A stretch of DNA of 64,000 bases from CAIVAT01 sp964525995 (GCA_964525995.1 CAZGIM010000021.1:1-64000); one strand, 5' to 3'; positions 17,349-25,909 are shown, counted from the first letter of the stretch. Numbers and translations are program-made. Notes: generated by a model not told the origin, from the letters alone.

Positions 17349-18401
17349 TTAGCGTGGTTGAGCAGATACCTTGATGGTTACCGGCAGATTACCTGTTGGG
17401 CTCAGGACCGTTCCGATGGTTTTTGAGCTGATATGAGGATTAAATGGCACTGCTCCATCTTTATACGGGTACGGGGTTCCAAAAATACCGACATCGGTTC
17501 CATCGGTTCCGGCATTGACACCGGGACTGGTCGGTTTTAAATGATAGCTATTGGAATATGCAAAATTCGAGGTAGACGCGTTGATAAAAGTATCTGTTGC
17601 AAATTGATTGGAAATATTATTATTACACGTGTTGGTTGCGCCGCACGCCACTGAGCCTCCACTGGATGCTGTGGTGCAGAATAAATTGTTATTGTAAAGA
17701 TTGTAGGTTCCCAGGTTGATGGTATTGCTCGAGGTGGTAATTATGATGTTGTTGAGGAAGATAGAACCCTCGCCGCCAGTGTCAAAATTCCCAGTAATAT
17801 AAAAAATATTGTTGAGAAATGTTGCAGGGTTATTGTAGCCCACGTTTGAACGGAAGATGTTTTTTTCAAAAACAGTAGGAGCTACAGCCACCCCCTGAAT
17901 AGGATTAACTATTACATTTTCTCTGATAATTACACCCTGTGCGCCAAGAGTAGTCCAATTGCTAAAGTTCATCGAATAAATACAGCATCTTTCAATTCTA
18001 TAGTTTAAAACATTACCGTCACCGGAATAATTAGTACCAAAAGAAAAACCATAAAGATAACACCCACTAATGCTTCCACTGTCCGCCCCCGTTTTTACAT
18101 AAATCTGTATTGTGCTAAATCTAGTGGTATTCGTTGCAAGTGTTGAATCTGGATAATGTCCGCATCCGACAATTGTCAATCGTTTATCAATTACTAAATC
18201 ACCTGTATTTAAAATATCTCCACCCGGGAGATAAATCGTGTCACTTGCACTGGCACCTGCTACCGCCGCATTGATTGTTGTATAAAAAGTCGAAGCTCCA
18301 TTGTGAACAACGTTGATTTTTGCTCCGGCTTGTCCATTTGCAAACTGAATACTGGTCAATCCAATTATTAAAATAATCATGTAAATGTTTAATTTTTTCA
18401 T
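17349..18401 (-). CDS. Secreted right-handed parallel beta-helix protein (copy A)
   Basis: A 350-residue protein with a signal peptide ending at about residue 23 (IQFANGQ). Asn-rich beta-helix coils (RENVIVNP, EKNIFRS, LNNIFYI, LNNIIITT, NNNLFC) and the entrance motif SDTIYLPGGD match the copy at 9555-10592 along the whole length. It is the first gene of the surface-protein operon, and the only gene of that operon with a substantial upstream region, which contains the operator and -7 element described at 18639-18693. Role unknown; a structural or glycan-binding beta-helix is likely. Confidence 0.87.
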   Translation of the reverse strand: MKKLNIYMIILIIGLTSIQFANGQAGAKINVVHNGASTFYTTINAAVAGASASDTIYLPGGDILNTGDLVIDKRLTIVGCGHYPDSTLATNTTRFSTIQIYVKTGADSGSISGCYLYGFSFGTNYSGDGNVLNYRIERCCIYSMNFSNWTTLGAQGVIIRENVIVNPIQGVAVAPTVFEKNIFRSNVGYNNPATFLNNIFYITGNFDTGGEGSIFLNNIIITTSSNTINLGTYNLYNNNLFCTTASSGGSVACGATNTCNNNISNQFATDTFINASTSNFAYSNSYHLKPTSPGVNAGTDGTDVGIFGTPYPYKDGAVPFNPHISSKTIGTVLSPTGNLPVTIKVSAQPR

Positions 18402-18749
18402 GGCATCACTTTTTATGTTAATGGATAATTATTTCTGTCTGAGGGTATAATGAATGTATGTCCGTTGAATCAATGTTTCGCATAAAATCTAGAAATCTGT
18501 AATTAACATTTGTTCTCAGAATTCGTCTTGCTGGGAATTTAAAAAGTCAGTGGTTGACCAGTAATTCGGTTTCCGTTATTATATAGATACCCCAACCAAG
18601 CAGTTTTGGAGAAATTTCCAGATTTTTTTCAACCATTTCAAAAGTAAAGGATGAAAAAATCAAATTAAATAACCCAATTAGGGAATTTTCATGTTTGATA
18701 GTTATCATTTTGAAAGATACTTGTATTGAGGCATCGAAATACAATGAGT
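18402..18749. other. Non-coding leader and promoter region of the surface operon
   Basis: An AT-rich 348-bp gap. From the predicted transcription start (about 18632) to the ATG at 18401 there would be an unusually long, approximately 230-nt leader. I see no convincing hairpin terminator, riboswitch or small gene in it. A 68-codon open frame at 18547-18753 lies across the operator and has no protein-like composition. Confidence 0.5.
18639..18693 (-). promoter_or_regulatory. LuxR-type operator plus -7 element driving the surface-protein operon
   Basis: The near-palindrome CCCAATTAGGG (18673-18683) lies in a 24-bp block (18670-18693) that matches a second block at 20345-20368 in 22 of 24 positions. 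On the minus strand, exactly 26 nt after the palindrome, is TACTTTTG (complement of 18639-18646), a perfect TAnnTTTG -7 element. This places the palindrome centre at about -43, the usual position of an activator touching RNA polymerase. The adjacent PAS/LuxR gene is the obvious candidate activator. Confidence 0.65.
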
Positions 18750-19364
18750 TCAAGGAGTGGTGTCATCTTTGACACATCGAACACTAAATTGCATGTTTGG
18801 TCTGCATTCTTCGATCTTTACTTTGTCACCTTTGTTATTAACAAAAACGTAATGAGGATTAAAGCTGAATTCCGGTTTTGTTGATGACCACCAAACAGCA
18901 ATATGACCAACTCCCAAATTACCACCAATACCTACCCCAGTATTTAATCCTTGACCTGAAGGTATTGCAGTAAAACCACTACTATTGGTAGAAGTTCCTT
19001 TATCATCTACCCATCCATTTTTTGTTTTCATTTTACCCCCAGCTATTTTTGATCCGCCTAAAAAATCAAACAAAACTTTCCATTCTTTATCATTTGGTAA
19101 ATGCCAACCTTGGGGACATGATTTCATAGCAGATTCCCACCTATAAAGTTTTCCATACTTTTCACATGCTAATGAGTCATCCTTATAGCACCAACAAAAA
19201 CCTTTGGTCTGATAATTAAGATTTTGAGCCATCCAGGTCTGATCGCCAATTTTAACCAGACTGTATGTTTTGCCATCTCTTGAATCAACAAAAATGTCTG
19301 TTTCCTGGCCTTTTGCAGGATTGAATGAAATGGCAAGAATAATTAACAACATTGCATTCTTCAT
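18750..19364 (-). CDS. FISUMP-domain secreted protein
   Basis: A 204-residue protein with a signal peptide (MKNAMLLIILAISFNPAKGQ). The rest is a single 'Fibrobacter succinogenes major paralogous domain' (TIGR02145 type): DSRDGKTYSLVKIGDQTWMA near the start, then QNLNY, YRWESAM, CPQGWHLP, W-L, GF-A-P-G, WWSS and a final SVRCVKD. Such domains are found on exported proteins across Bacteroidota and Fibrobacterota; their biochemical role is not established. It lies between the LuxR-type regulator and the surface operon in the same direction but carries no copy of the shared operator. Confidence 0.85.
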   Translation of the reverse strand: MKNAMLLIILAISFNPAKGQETDIFVDSRDGKTYSLVKIGDQTWMAQNLNYQTKGFCWCYKDDSLACEKYGKLYRWESAMKSCPQGWHLPNDKEWKVLFDFLGGSKIAGGKMKTKNGWVDDKGTSTNSSGFTAIPSGQGLNTGVGIGGNLGVGHIAVWWSSTKPEFSFNPHYVFVNNKGDKVKIEECRPNMQFSVRCVKDDTTP

Positions 19365-19578
19365 ACTTCATCTTTTAAGTTAATTCTTTAACAATCCTTC
19401 TTTTAATTGCATATCAAATATCCATTTCAATTATATGGATGATCCATTCCGATTTTTAAATTCAAATTCAACAGTTGAAATGCAAGTGAAATATCAAATA
19501 ACCAGACAAAATAGAAGAAACGCCATATTTCATTATTCTACCTGTTGCGCTGAATAAATATCCTATTTAAACTAATAC

Positions 19579-20214
19579 TTACTCCACCAACCCGTTCTCA
19601 ATCGCAAAACAGGTCAACAATGCAATGCTTTTAAGGTGTAGTTTTTTCTGTATGTTTTTTCGGTGTTTGTTGACGGTTTCGGGTTGAATGAACAGGCACG
19701 CGGCAATGTCGGTATAGCTCTGTCCACGCGCGATCATTTTCAGGATCTCCAACTCACGGGCAGTGAGATTTTTAATAGATGACATCGGATGGCTTTTCCG
19801 GAAATCATGATAAAATTCGCGTACATGGTCCATCTCAGCAATTTGTCCGAGATCTGACTGATGGCAGCAAATAAGATCCCTGTCATACTGTGATGCTCCA
19901 TACTTTTTAAAAGTACAGAGGACCCATTCCAGACCCACTGTGTGATCCATAGACCGCATGAAGAATGAGACACTGTTGCAATCGCCCCCTGAAATCTTTC
20001 GGTATGCATTGAAAAATACCGGCTGATCATCACTGTATATATAATGCTCCACAAATGTTATGAGCGTTTCAGGAACAATTTCGTTTGATGAAAAATACCT
20101 TTTTGTCCAGTTAGCATTTCCCCATACAAGTTGTCTGGTTTCGGAATCAAAAATCCCTATCATTCCGGGAAAATGAAGAAACAGGTCTGTCAGCGACTCT
20201 TGAGAAAATTCCAT
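19579..20214 (-). CDS. PAS-like sensor / LuxR-type HTH transcription factor
   Basis: A 211-residue regulator. Residues about 1-125 look like a PAS fold (FPGMIGIFDSETRQLVWGNA ... FFMRSMDH ... WVLCTFKKYG). Residues about 148-205 form a GerE/LuxR helix-turn-helix: LTARELEILKMIARGQSYTD, IAACLFIQPETVNKHRKNIQ, KKLHLKS. There is no receiver domain and no transmembrane segment, so it would sense a cytoplasmic signal. Its promoter region and that of the surface operon 1.2 kb downstream share the same operator, so autoregulation plus control of the surface genes is the simplest model. The signal is unknown. Confidence 0.88.
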   Translation of the reverse strand: MEFSQESLTDLFLHFPGMIGIFDSETRQLVWGNANWTKRYFSSNEIVPETLITFVEHYIYSDDQPVFFNAYRKISGGDCNSVSFFMRSMDHTVGLEWVLCTFKKYGASQYDRDLICCHQSDLGQIAEMDHVREFYHDFRKSHPMSSIKNLTARELEILKMIARGQSYTDIAACLFIQPETVNKHRKNIQKKLHLKSIALLTCFAIENGLVE

Positions 20215-20313
20215 GATGTCAGTTCTTATTTCTTAAATAGATGAACCTGACAGATTATTCTGGAGAAAAGAATTCAAATTTTTTACCGGATTGATTACTT
20301 CTCCGGTACAGAC

Positions 20314-20368
20314 CAAAAATAAAAAAGAAAAGAATAGTAAAAGATAACCCAATTAGGGTATTTTTATG
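20314..20368 (-). promoter_or_regulatory. Operator plus -7 element of the LuxR-type regulator gene
   Basis: The block at 20345-20368 contains the same CCCAATTAGGG core (20348-20358) as the site at 18673. TATTTTTG (complement of 20314-20321), a perfect TAnnTTTG -7 element, again follows exactly 26 nt after the core on the minus strand. Predicted transcription start is near 20307, leaving a leader of about 90 nt before the regulator ATG at 20214. Confidence 0.65.
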
Positions 20369-20408
20369 TAGAAGAGTCTATTATTATGAATTTATTCATG
20401 CTTGGATG

Positions 20409-21200
20409 CTACAGCTGGCCTTTGGCAAAATTATACAATGCCTTGAGCGTCGCATCAGGCGCCTCGATATAGCCCATGTGACCTGAATCGCGCAATAGGA
20501 GCACCTCGCTCCGGGCGGGTAAGGTGATCATCTCCCAAAGTTTGGGCAACGGTGCTTTCGAATCCTTCAAACCGAGGATAAATAGAACCGGTAAACCGGT
20601 TTTTTTCAGGAGCTCTGATTGGTCTTTCCGGTTTTTCATTCCTTCAAGTGCAGCGATGACCCCTTCCTTATGCATCTTTGAGGCCTGGTGGATCAGTTTT
20701 TCAATTTTCGCGGAATAGGTTTTATGCACTTCGATGGGGAACAGTCCGGGAATGAATTGTGCCAGGAAATTGAGTTTGTCCTTTCCGACAATATCGATAG
20801 TGCGGTTCCGGTTCTCTTTGTCGTCGGGTGAATCGGCAAAGCAATGTGAATGAAACAGGCAGAATCCGCATAGTTTCGCCGGATACTTCTCCGCAAAGGC
20901 AAGGGTCACATAGCCTCCCATCGAATGGCCCACCATGATCGCCTTCCCGGTCTTCAGTTTAGTCATGACAGTCATCACGACTTCGGCCATAAGTTCCATG
21001 GTATGAATGGTGTCGATGCATTCGCTCTTGCCGTGACCCGGCAAATCGATACAGATCACGCGGGATTTTTTAGCGAGTTTGGAGGCAAAGCCAGTCCAGA
21101 TTTTTGAAGACTCGGTAAAGCCATGCAGAAGCACGACAGCTTTCCCTTTACCTTCATCGGTAAAGAAGATATTTTTCTTTTTAAATTTAATGTAGGCCAT
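20409..21200 (-). CDS. Alpha/beta hydrolase
   Basis: A 263-residue cytoplasmic alpha/beta-hydrolase-fold enzyme. The oxyanion segment is HGFTESSKIW, the nucleophile elbow GHSMGGY, the acidic residue lies in LGLKDSKAP and the catalytic histidine in DSGHMGY, so the Ser-Asp-His triad is complete. Length and motif order fit the large esterase/haloperoxidase-like group; the substrate cannot be told. No signal peptide. It reads away from the aminopeptidase gene upstream, separated by a short stretch of heptanucleotide and 14-bp tandem repeats, and is probably transcribed with it. Confidence 0.88.
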   Translation of the reverse strand: MAYIKFKKKNIFFTDEGKGKAVVLLHGFTESSKIWTGFASKLAKKSRVICIDLPGHGKSECIDTIHTMELMAEVVMTVMTKLKTGKAIMVGHSMGGYVTLAFAEKYPAKLCGFCLFHSHCFADSPDDKENRNRTIDIVGKDKLNFLAQFIPGLFPIEVHKTYSAKIEKLIHQASKMHKEGVIAALEGMKNRKDQSELLKKTGLPVLFILGLKDSKAPLPKLWEMITLPARSEVLLLRDSGHMGYIEAPDATLKALYNFAKGQL

Positions 21201-21238
21201 AATTTTAGTTCAAAATGCAAATGTCAAAATTCAAATCA

Positions 21239-21266
21239 GGCAATAGGCAATAGGCAGTAGGCAATA
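21239..21266. repeat. Heptanucleotide tandem repeat (GGCAATA)4
   Basis: Four head-to-tail units of 7 bp (GGCAATA, GGCAATA, GGCAGTA, GGCAATA). The same unit recurs at 25421-25440, right after the sdhA stop codon, and in inverted orientation at about 25950-25965. Confidence 0.85.
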
Positions 21267-21289
21267 ACAAAGTTCCGTTTTCCATTTTC

Positions 21290-21331
21290 CATTGTCAATT
21301 GTCCATTGTCAATTGTCCATTGTTCATTGTT
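21290..21331. repeat. 14-bp tandem repeat overlapping the aminopeptidase 3' end
   Basis: Two exact units of CATTGTCAATTGTC (21290-21303, 21304-21317) and one diverged unit (21318-21331). The repeat runs into the coding frame and supplies the last residues (TMNNGQLTMDN) of the aminopeptidase, a tail not expected for the family. Confidence 0.85.
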
Positions 21332-22704
21332 TTCTCCACTTCGACGACAGTTTTGGGGATCGGTTTACCCAGGACGCGGTGTCCTTCGCGAGTGACGAGC
21401 ACATCGTCTTCGATACGGATTCCACCGAAATCGCGGTAGGAGTCAACCACCTTGTAGTTGATGAACTCCGCCAGCTTGTTTTCCTTTTCCCAGATATCGA
21501 TCAGGTCGGGGATAAAATAAATTCCGGGTTCGATCGTCATGACAAATCCTTCCTGAAGTTTACGTCCAAACCGGAGGGAAGAGAATCCAAATTCTTTACT
21601 GCGTATTGTCTCTTCATCATATCCAACGAGGTTTTCGCCCATTCCTTCGAGGTCATGCACATCGAGACCCATGGGATGTCCGAGACCGTGCGGGAAAAAC
21701 AGGGTGTGCGCGCCTTTCCGGGCAGCCTCTTCAGGATCGCCTTTCATGATTCCCAGTGCAGTCAGTCCTTTTGCAATTTCAATAGCAGCCAGCAGGTGGA
21801 TATCCCGGAACGGAATGCCGGGACCGACCGCTTCGATGGCTTTCAGGTTGGCATTCAGCACCACTTCATAGATTCCTTTCTGGCGTTCGTTGAATTTACC
21901 GCCAACCGGGATCGAGCGGGTAATGTCGCTCGAGTAATGCAAAGCAGTTTCACATCCGGCATCGACCACCATCATGCGACCCTCGGTAAGGACATTGCCA
22001 TGAAGGTGGTTATGAAGTATCTGTCCGTTGATTGAGAGGATCACCGGGAAGGAGACCGGTCCGCAGTGGGTGAGGGCAATCCCCTCAATAACTCCGGCTA
22101 TTTCGCTTTCGACCCTGCCTGGGTGAGCCATTTTCATTGCGGTTGTATGCATCAGCCAGGCGGTTTCGATCGCTTTTTCAATTTCCTCAATCTCGACCTG
22201 TTCTTTTCTCATCCGCAATTTTACGATAGCCTTGATCAAAGGTTCGGAGGTTCGTTTTGACAACTCAAGGTGGGGAATTCTCAACAGGTCGCTCAGCCAG
22301 AGGATGGTTTCGCCGCGGTAGGCAGGCGCAAAATGAACCGTACGGCCTGCGCTCAGGGCCTTTCCGATCATGTCGTTCAGGCTTTTCAGCGGAGCAGTAC
22401 GTTCTATTCCAACGAGGGCTGCCTGTTCCTGCAAGGTCGGTAGTTGACCCATCCAGATCACATCGTCAATATCCGTGTCATTGCCGAAAAGGTAGTCAAC
22501 ACCTTCATCCAGGTCGATGATCCCGGCGAGATCGGGATGATCCAGTCCGAAGAAGTAGGAAAAATTACTATCCTGGCGAAAGGAATAGGTGTTGGAAGGG
22601 TAATTGAACGGAACTTCCTGGTTGCCTAAAAAAAGCACCAGTCCCCGGGTCATTTCAGCCCGCAGATTTTTACGGCGATTCTGGTAAACGGTAGATGAAA
22701 ACAT
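21295..22704 (-). CDS. pepP: Xaa-Pro aminopeptidase (M24B, aminopeptidase P family)
   Basis: A 469-residue cytosolic metallopeptidase that removes N-terminal residues before proline. The N-terminal creatinase/AMP_N domain (about 1-170) begins YQNRRKNLRAEM. The catalytic pita-bread domain has all five metal ligands in order: the two aspartates of VVDAGCE...SSDITR, His in HGLGHPMGLDVHD, Glu in TIEPGIY and Glu in GIRIEDD. The usual end of the protein is extended by about 11 residues encoded by a tandem repeat, showing recent repeat growth into the gene. It is divergent from the complex II operon across a 105-bp gap. Confidence 0.93.
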   Translation of the reverse strand: MFSSTVYQNRRKNLRAEMTRGLVLFLGNQEVPFNYPSNTYSFRQDSNFSYFFGLDHPDLAGIIDLDEGVDYLFGNDTDIDDVIWMGQLPTLQEQAALVGIERTAPLKSLNDMIGKALSAGRTVHFAPAYRGETILWLSDLLRIPHLELSKRTSEPLIKAIVKLRMRKEQVEIEEIEKAIETAWLMHTTAMKMAHPGRVESEIAGVIEGIALTHCGPVSFPVILSINGQILHNHLHGNVLTEGRMMVVDAGCETALHYSSDITRSIPVGGKFNERQKGIYEVVLNANLKAIEAVGPGIPFRDIHLLAAIEIAKGLTALGIMKGDPEEAARKGAHTLFFPHGLGHPMGLDVHDLEGMGENLVGYDEETIRSKEFGFSSLRFGRKLQEGFVMTIEPGIYFIPDLIDIWEKENKLAEFINYKVVDSYRDFGGIRIEDDVLVTREGHRVLGKPIPKTVVEVEKTMNNGQLTMDN

Positions 22705-22770
22705 AATTTAGACTGTATTAGAATTGTGAATATTTTCAGTGTTAATTTTTTTTCCTCGAACTTTTCCTTC

Positions 22771-22778
22771 TAATTTTG
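22771..22778 (+). promoter_or_regulatory. -7 element upstream of the complex II operon
   Basis: TAATTTTG matches TAnnTTTG perfectly and lies 31 bp before the sdhC ATG, giving a short leader. The -33 region is only a T-run, so this is a partial promoter match. Confidence 0.45.
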
Positions 22779-22809
22779 AAACAGCGAACAAATTTATTAA
22801 AAGCTTGTT

Positions 22810-23481
22810 ATGAATACATCTTTTTTACGTTTTTCTTCCATCACGAAAAAAATCTGGATGGCCTTTTTAGGAATTTTTCTGATGATCTTTTTGGTGGTTC
22901 ATTTAGGGATCAACCTGTGTTTATTGCGAAGCGACGGAGGGGAATGGTTCCATGCCGCGGCTCATTTTATGGGGACGAACTATATCGTAAAAGTCTTCGA
23001 GTTTTTCCTGTTCGGCGGGTTCATCCTGCACATCCTGATCGGCATTATCCTGCAGGTTCAGAATTGGTTGTCGCGGCCGGTAAGGTATAAGGTCAGCAAC
23101 AAATCGTACACCCCGTTTCTGTCGAAGTACATGATCTACACCGGGGCCATTGTATTGATATTCCTCATCATCCATTTCATGAATTTTTACTTTATCAAAT
23201 TAGGATGGGTGGGCAATCCGCACATCACACCCGAAGGGGAACCCGATTTCTATCTGATTGCCCGCGACCTGTTTCAGCAACCGCTATATTCCTTTCTATA
23301 CATTATTCTGATTGTAATTTTAGGATTCCACCTGAATCATGCTTTTCAGGCCGCCTGGCAAACGTTGGGGGTCAACCATCCGCAGTACAACAATTTCATC
23401 TCCTGGTTTGGATCCCTTTACGCGATCATTATTCCGGCAGGATTTATCATCATTCCCATTTACTTTTTATTTATCCGATAA
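22810..23481 (+). CDS. sdhC: Succinate dehydrogenase/fumarate reductase cytochrome b subunit
   Basis: A 223-residue membrane protein with five predicted transmembrane helices, matching the single-subunit, di-haem type cytochrome b of Bacteroidota and epsilonproteobacterial complex II (TIGR02046-like). Histidines in helices (VHLGI, HILIG, IIHFMN, GFHLNHAFQAAW) are candidate haem ligands. It anchors the catalytic subunits and exchanges electrons with menaquinone. It is the first gene of the operon; the sdhA ATG follows 4 bp after the stop. Confidence 0.93.
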   Translation: MNTSFLRFSSITKKIWMAFLGIFLMIFLVVHLGINLCLLRSDGGEWFHAAAHFMGTNYIVKVFEFFLFGGFILHILIGIILQVQNWLSRPVRYKVSNKSYTPFLSKYMIYTGAIVLIFLIIHFMNFYFIKLGWVGNPHITPEGEPDFYLIARDLFQQPLYSFLYIILIVILGFHLNHAFQAAWQTLGVNHPQYNNFISWFGSLYAIIIPAGFIIIPIYFLFIR

Positions 23482-23485
23482 TCTC

Positions 23486-25423
23486 ATGGCTGAATTAAAT
23501 TCCAAGACGCCTAAAGGTCCTTTGGCGTTGAAATGGACCAACTACAAGGCGCATCAGAATCTGGTCAATCCCAACAATAAACGTAAGCTTGACATCATCG
23601 TTGTGGGTACGGGTCTGGCTGGATCGGCAGCTGCCGCATCACTGGGAGAGATGGGTTTCAACGTCAAGATTTTCTGTTATCAGGACAGTCCGCGCCGTGC
23701 ACACAGCATCGCGGCCCAGGGCGGAATCAATGCCGCCAAGAACTATCCCAACGATGGCGACAGCATTTACCGGTTATTTTACGATACCATCAAAGGCGGC
23801 GATTACCGCGCCCGAGAGGCGAATGTTTACCGGTTGGCGGAGGTCAGCAACAACATCATCGATCAGTGTGTGGCTCAGGGGGTTCCTTTTGCCAGGGAGT
23901 ACGGTGGTTCGCTTGAGAATCGTTCTTTCGGTGGGGCCCAGGTTTCACGTACTTTCTATGCGCGCGGGCAAACCGGACAGCAGCTTCTTTTAGGCGCATA
24001 CGGCGCTTTAAGCCGCCAGATCAAACTGGGTACCGTGAAGCTTTTCAACCGCCATGAGATGATGGATGTGGTGATCATCGACGGAAAAGCACGCGGCATC
24101 ATCGCCCGTGACCTGATCACCGGAAAACTGGAACGTCATTTCGGTCACGCGGTTGTCATCGCTACTGGCGGATATGGAAACGTGTTCTACCTGTCGACTA
24201 ATGCTATGGGTTCGAACACCAGCGCTATCTGGCAGATCTTCAAGAAGGGGGCCTTCTTTGCCAATCCCTGTTTCACCCAGATCCACCCGACCTGTATCCC
24301 TGTTCACGGTGATTACCAGTCGAAGCTGACACTGATGAGCGAAAGTTTAAGGAACGACGGCCGCATCTGGGTGCCAAAGTTCAAAGAGGATGCGGAGGCG
24401 AACCGCCATGGAACGTTGAAGGCTAACGATATACCCGAGGATCGCCGTGACTATTTCCTGGAGCGAAGGTACCCGGCATTCGGGAACCTGGTTCCTCGCG
24501 ATGTGGCTTCCCGGGCTGCAAAGGAACGCTGTGACGCCGGTTTCGGTGTGGGTGAAACCGGATTGGCTGTATTTCTCGATTTCAAAGATTCGATCGCAAG
24601 GCTGGGCCGGAATGTAATTGAAGAGCGGTACGGCAACCTCTTCCAGATGTACGAAAAGATCGTGGATGAGAATCCGTATGAAAACCCGATGATGATCTAT
24701 CCTGCCGTACACTATACCATGGGTGGCACTTGGGTGGATTATGAGTTGATGACCACCGTGAAAGGATTGTTTGCCGCCGGAGAAGCCAATTTTTCGGATC
24801 ATGGGGCCAACCGCCTTGGCGCCTCGGCGCTGATGCAAGGCCTGGCCGACGGCTATTTCGTACTTCCCTATACCCTGCAGAACTACCTCTCGGGCGAGAT
24901 CAAAGTACCCAGGATGGCAACCGACACTGCGGAATTCGTTGAAGCCGAAAAAGCAGTAAGGATGCGCCTCGAAAGGCTGATGTCGGTAAAAGGCAACCGC
25001 AGTGTCGATCATTTCCACAAGGAGCTGGGAAAGATCATGTGGGAAAATGTGGGAATGGGCCGGACAGAAGCCAGGCTGAAAAAGGCTGTTGAGTTGATCC
25101 GTGCCCTGCGCGCCGAATTCTGGAAAGATGTCAAGATCCCCGGCAAGATGGATGAGCTGAATGTGGAGCTGGAGAAGGCCAACCGGGTCGCCGATTTTTT
25201 CGAGTTAGGCGAATTGATAGCGATCGATGCCTTACACCGGAATGAAAGCTGTGGCGGTCATTTCCGCGAAGAGTACCAGACCGATGAAGGCGAATGCCTG
25301 CGTAATGATGAAGATTTCAAATATGTTGCCGCCTGGGAATACAAAGGCGAGGGAGATTTCGTTCTGCATAAGGAACCATTGGTTTATGAGGAGATTGAGG
25401 TGAAGCAGAGGATATATAAATAG
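23486..25423 (+). CDS. sdhA: Succinate dehydrogenase/fumarate reductase flavoprotein subunit
   Basis: A 645-residue FAD-binding catalytic subunit from the ATG at 23486 (MAELNSKTPKGPLALKW). The longer open frame upstream merely overlaps sdhC. The Rossmann motif VVGTGLAGSAAAASLG, the covalent-FAD segment RAHSIAAQGGINAAKN, the substrate-binding HYTMGG and the GEANFSDHGANRLGA block are all present. It interconverts succinate and fumarate at the inner face of the cytoplasmic membrane. The stop codon TAG is itself the first triplet of a heptanucleotide repeat, and the partner sdhB begins 615 bp later because a foreign gene lies in between. Confidence 0.95.
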   Translation: MAELNSKTPKGPLALKWTNYKAHQNLVNPNNKRKLDIIVVGTGLAGSAAAASLGEMGFNVKIFCYQDSPRRAHSIAAQGGINAAKNYPNDGDSIYRLFYDTIKGGDYRAREANVYRLAEVSNNIIDQCVAQGVPFAREYGGSLENRSFGGAQVSRTFYARGQTGQQLLLGAYGALSRQIKLGTVKLFNRHEMMDVVIIDGKARGIIARDLITGKLERHFGHAVVIATGGYGNVFYLSTNAMGSNTSAIWQIFKKGAFFANPCFTQIHPTCIPVHGDYQSKLTLMSESLRNDGRIWVPKFKEDAEANRHGTLKANDIPEDRRDYFLERRYPAFGNLVPRDVASRAAKERCDAGFGVGETGLAVFLDFKDSIARLGRNVIEERYGNLFQMYEKIVDENPYENPMMIYPAVHYTMGGTWVDYELMTTVKGLFAAGEANFSDHGANRLGASALMQGLADGYFVLPYTLQNYLSGEIKVPRMATDTAEFVEAEKAVRMRLERLMSVKGNRSVDHFHKELGKIMWENVGMGRTEARLKKAVELIRALRAEFWKDVKIPGKMDELNVELEKANRVADFFELGELIAIDALHRNESCGGHFREEYQTDEGECLRNDEDFKYVAAWEYKGEGDFVLHKEPLVYEEIEVKQRIYK

Positions 25424-25469
25424 GCAATAGGCAATAGGCATTGGGAATTAGGAATTAGGGAAATTGGGA
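25421..25469. repeat. Heptanucleotide repeat array, left border of the insertion in the sdh operon
   Basis: Diverging 7-bp units TAGGCAA, TAGGCAA, TAGGCAT, TGGGAAT, TAGGAAT, TAGGGAA. It starts exactly at the sdhA stop codon. GGCAATAGGCATTGGG (25430-25445) is matched by its perfect inverted copy at 25950-25965 on the other side of the four-helix-bundle gene. Confidence 0.8.
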
Positions 25470-25521
25470 AGAGCTGGTCTGTGAATCTTAAGAGATATGT
25501 GGAATTTTAAGTAAACGACCT

Positions 25522-25902
25522 ATGGAAAAACAGACCGTAACCACATATAAGGATCTGGTTGTTTGGCAGAAGGGAATTGAGCTTGTTAATGAGATATATG
25601 TTGTAACCAGGATATTTCCAAAGGAGGAGATGTTTGGATTAACAAACCAGTTACGGAGAGCAGCAATTTCAATTCCGGCAAATATTGCAGAAGGTTGGGG
25701 TCGAAGTTCAACAAAGAATTATGTTCAATTTATTAAGATATCGTTGGGATCTTTATTTGAATTAGAAACTCTTATCATTATTGCAAAAGATCAAAATTAT
25801 CTTGAGGAACAAATAATGAATAAAATTTCCGTAGAAATAACAGAAATCGGAAAAATGTTAAATAAGCTAATACGTAATCTCGAAAATTATATTAAGAAAT
25901 AA
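25522..25902 (+). CDS. Four-helix-bundle protein (23S rRNA intervening-sequence protein family)
   Basis: A 126-residue protein with the full family signature: TTYKDLVVWQKGIELVNEIY, FPKEEMFGLTNQLRRAAISI, PANIAEGWGR, YVQFIKISLGSLFELETL. The family (TIGR02436/PF05635) was first noticed inside 23S rRNA intervening sequences and forms a pentameric four-helix bundle; its function is unknown. Here it sits on the same strand between sdhA and sdhB, more AT-rich than both, and bounded by inverted heptanucleotide repeats. It looks like a small selfish or passenger unit inserted into a housekeeping operon. Confidence 0.92.
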   Translation: MEKQTVTTYKDLVVWQKGIELVNEIYVVTRIFPKEEMFGLTNQLRRAAISIPANIAEGWGRSSTKNYVQFIKISLGSLFELETLIIIAKDQNYLEEQIMNKISVEITEIGKMLNKLIRNLENYIKK

Positions 25903-25909
25903 TTATAGT

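Noticed and set aside
18547..18753. 68-codon minus-strand open frame between the FISUMP gene and the surface operon
   Set aside because: AT-rich, without family resemblance, and it spans the operator and -7 element.
24347..25018. 223-codon minus-strand open frame
   Set aside because: Antisense shadow of sdhA, whose plus-strand motifs are unambiguous.
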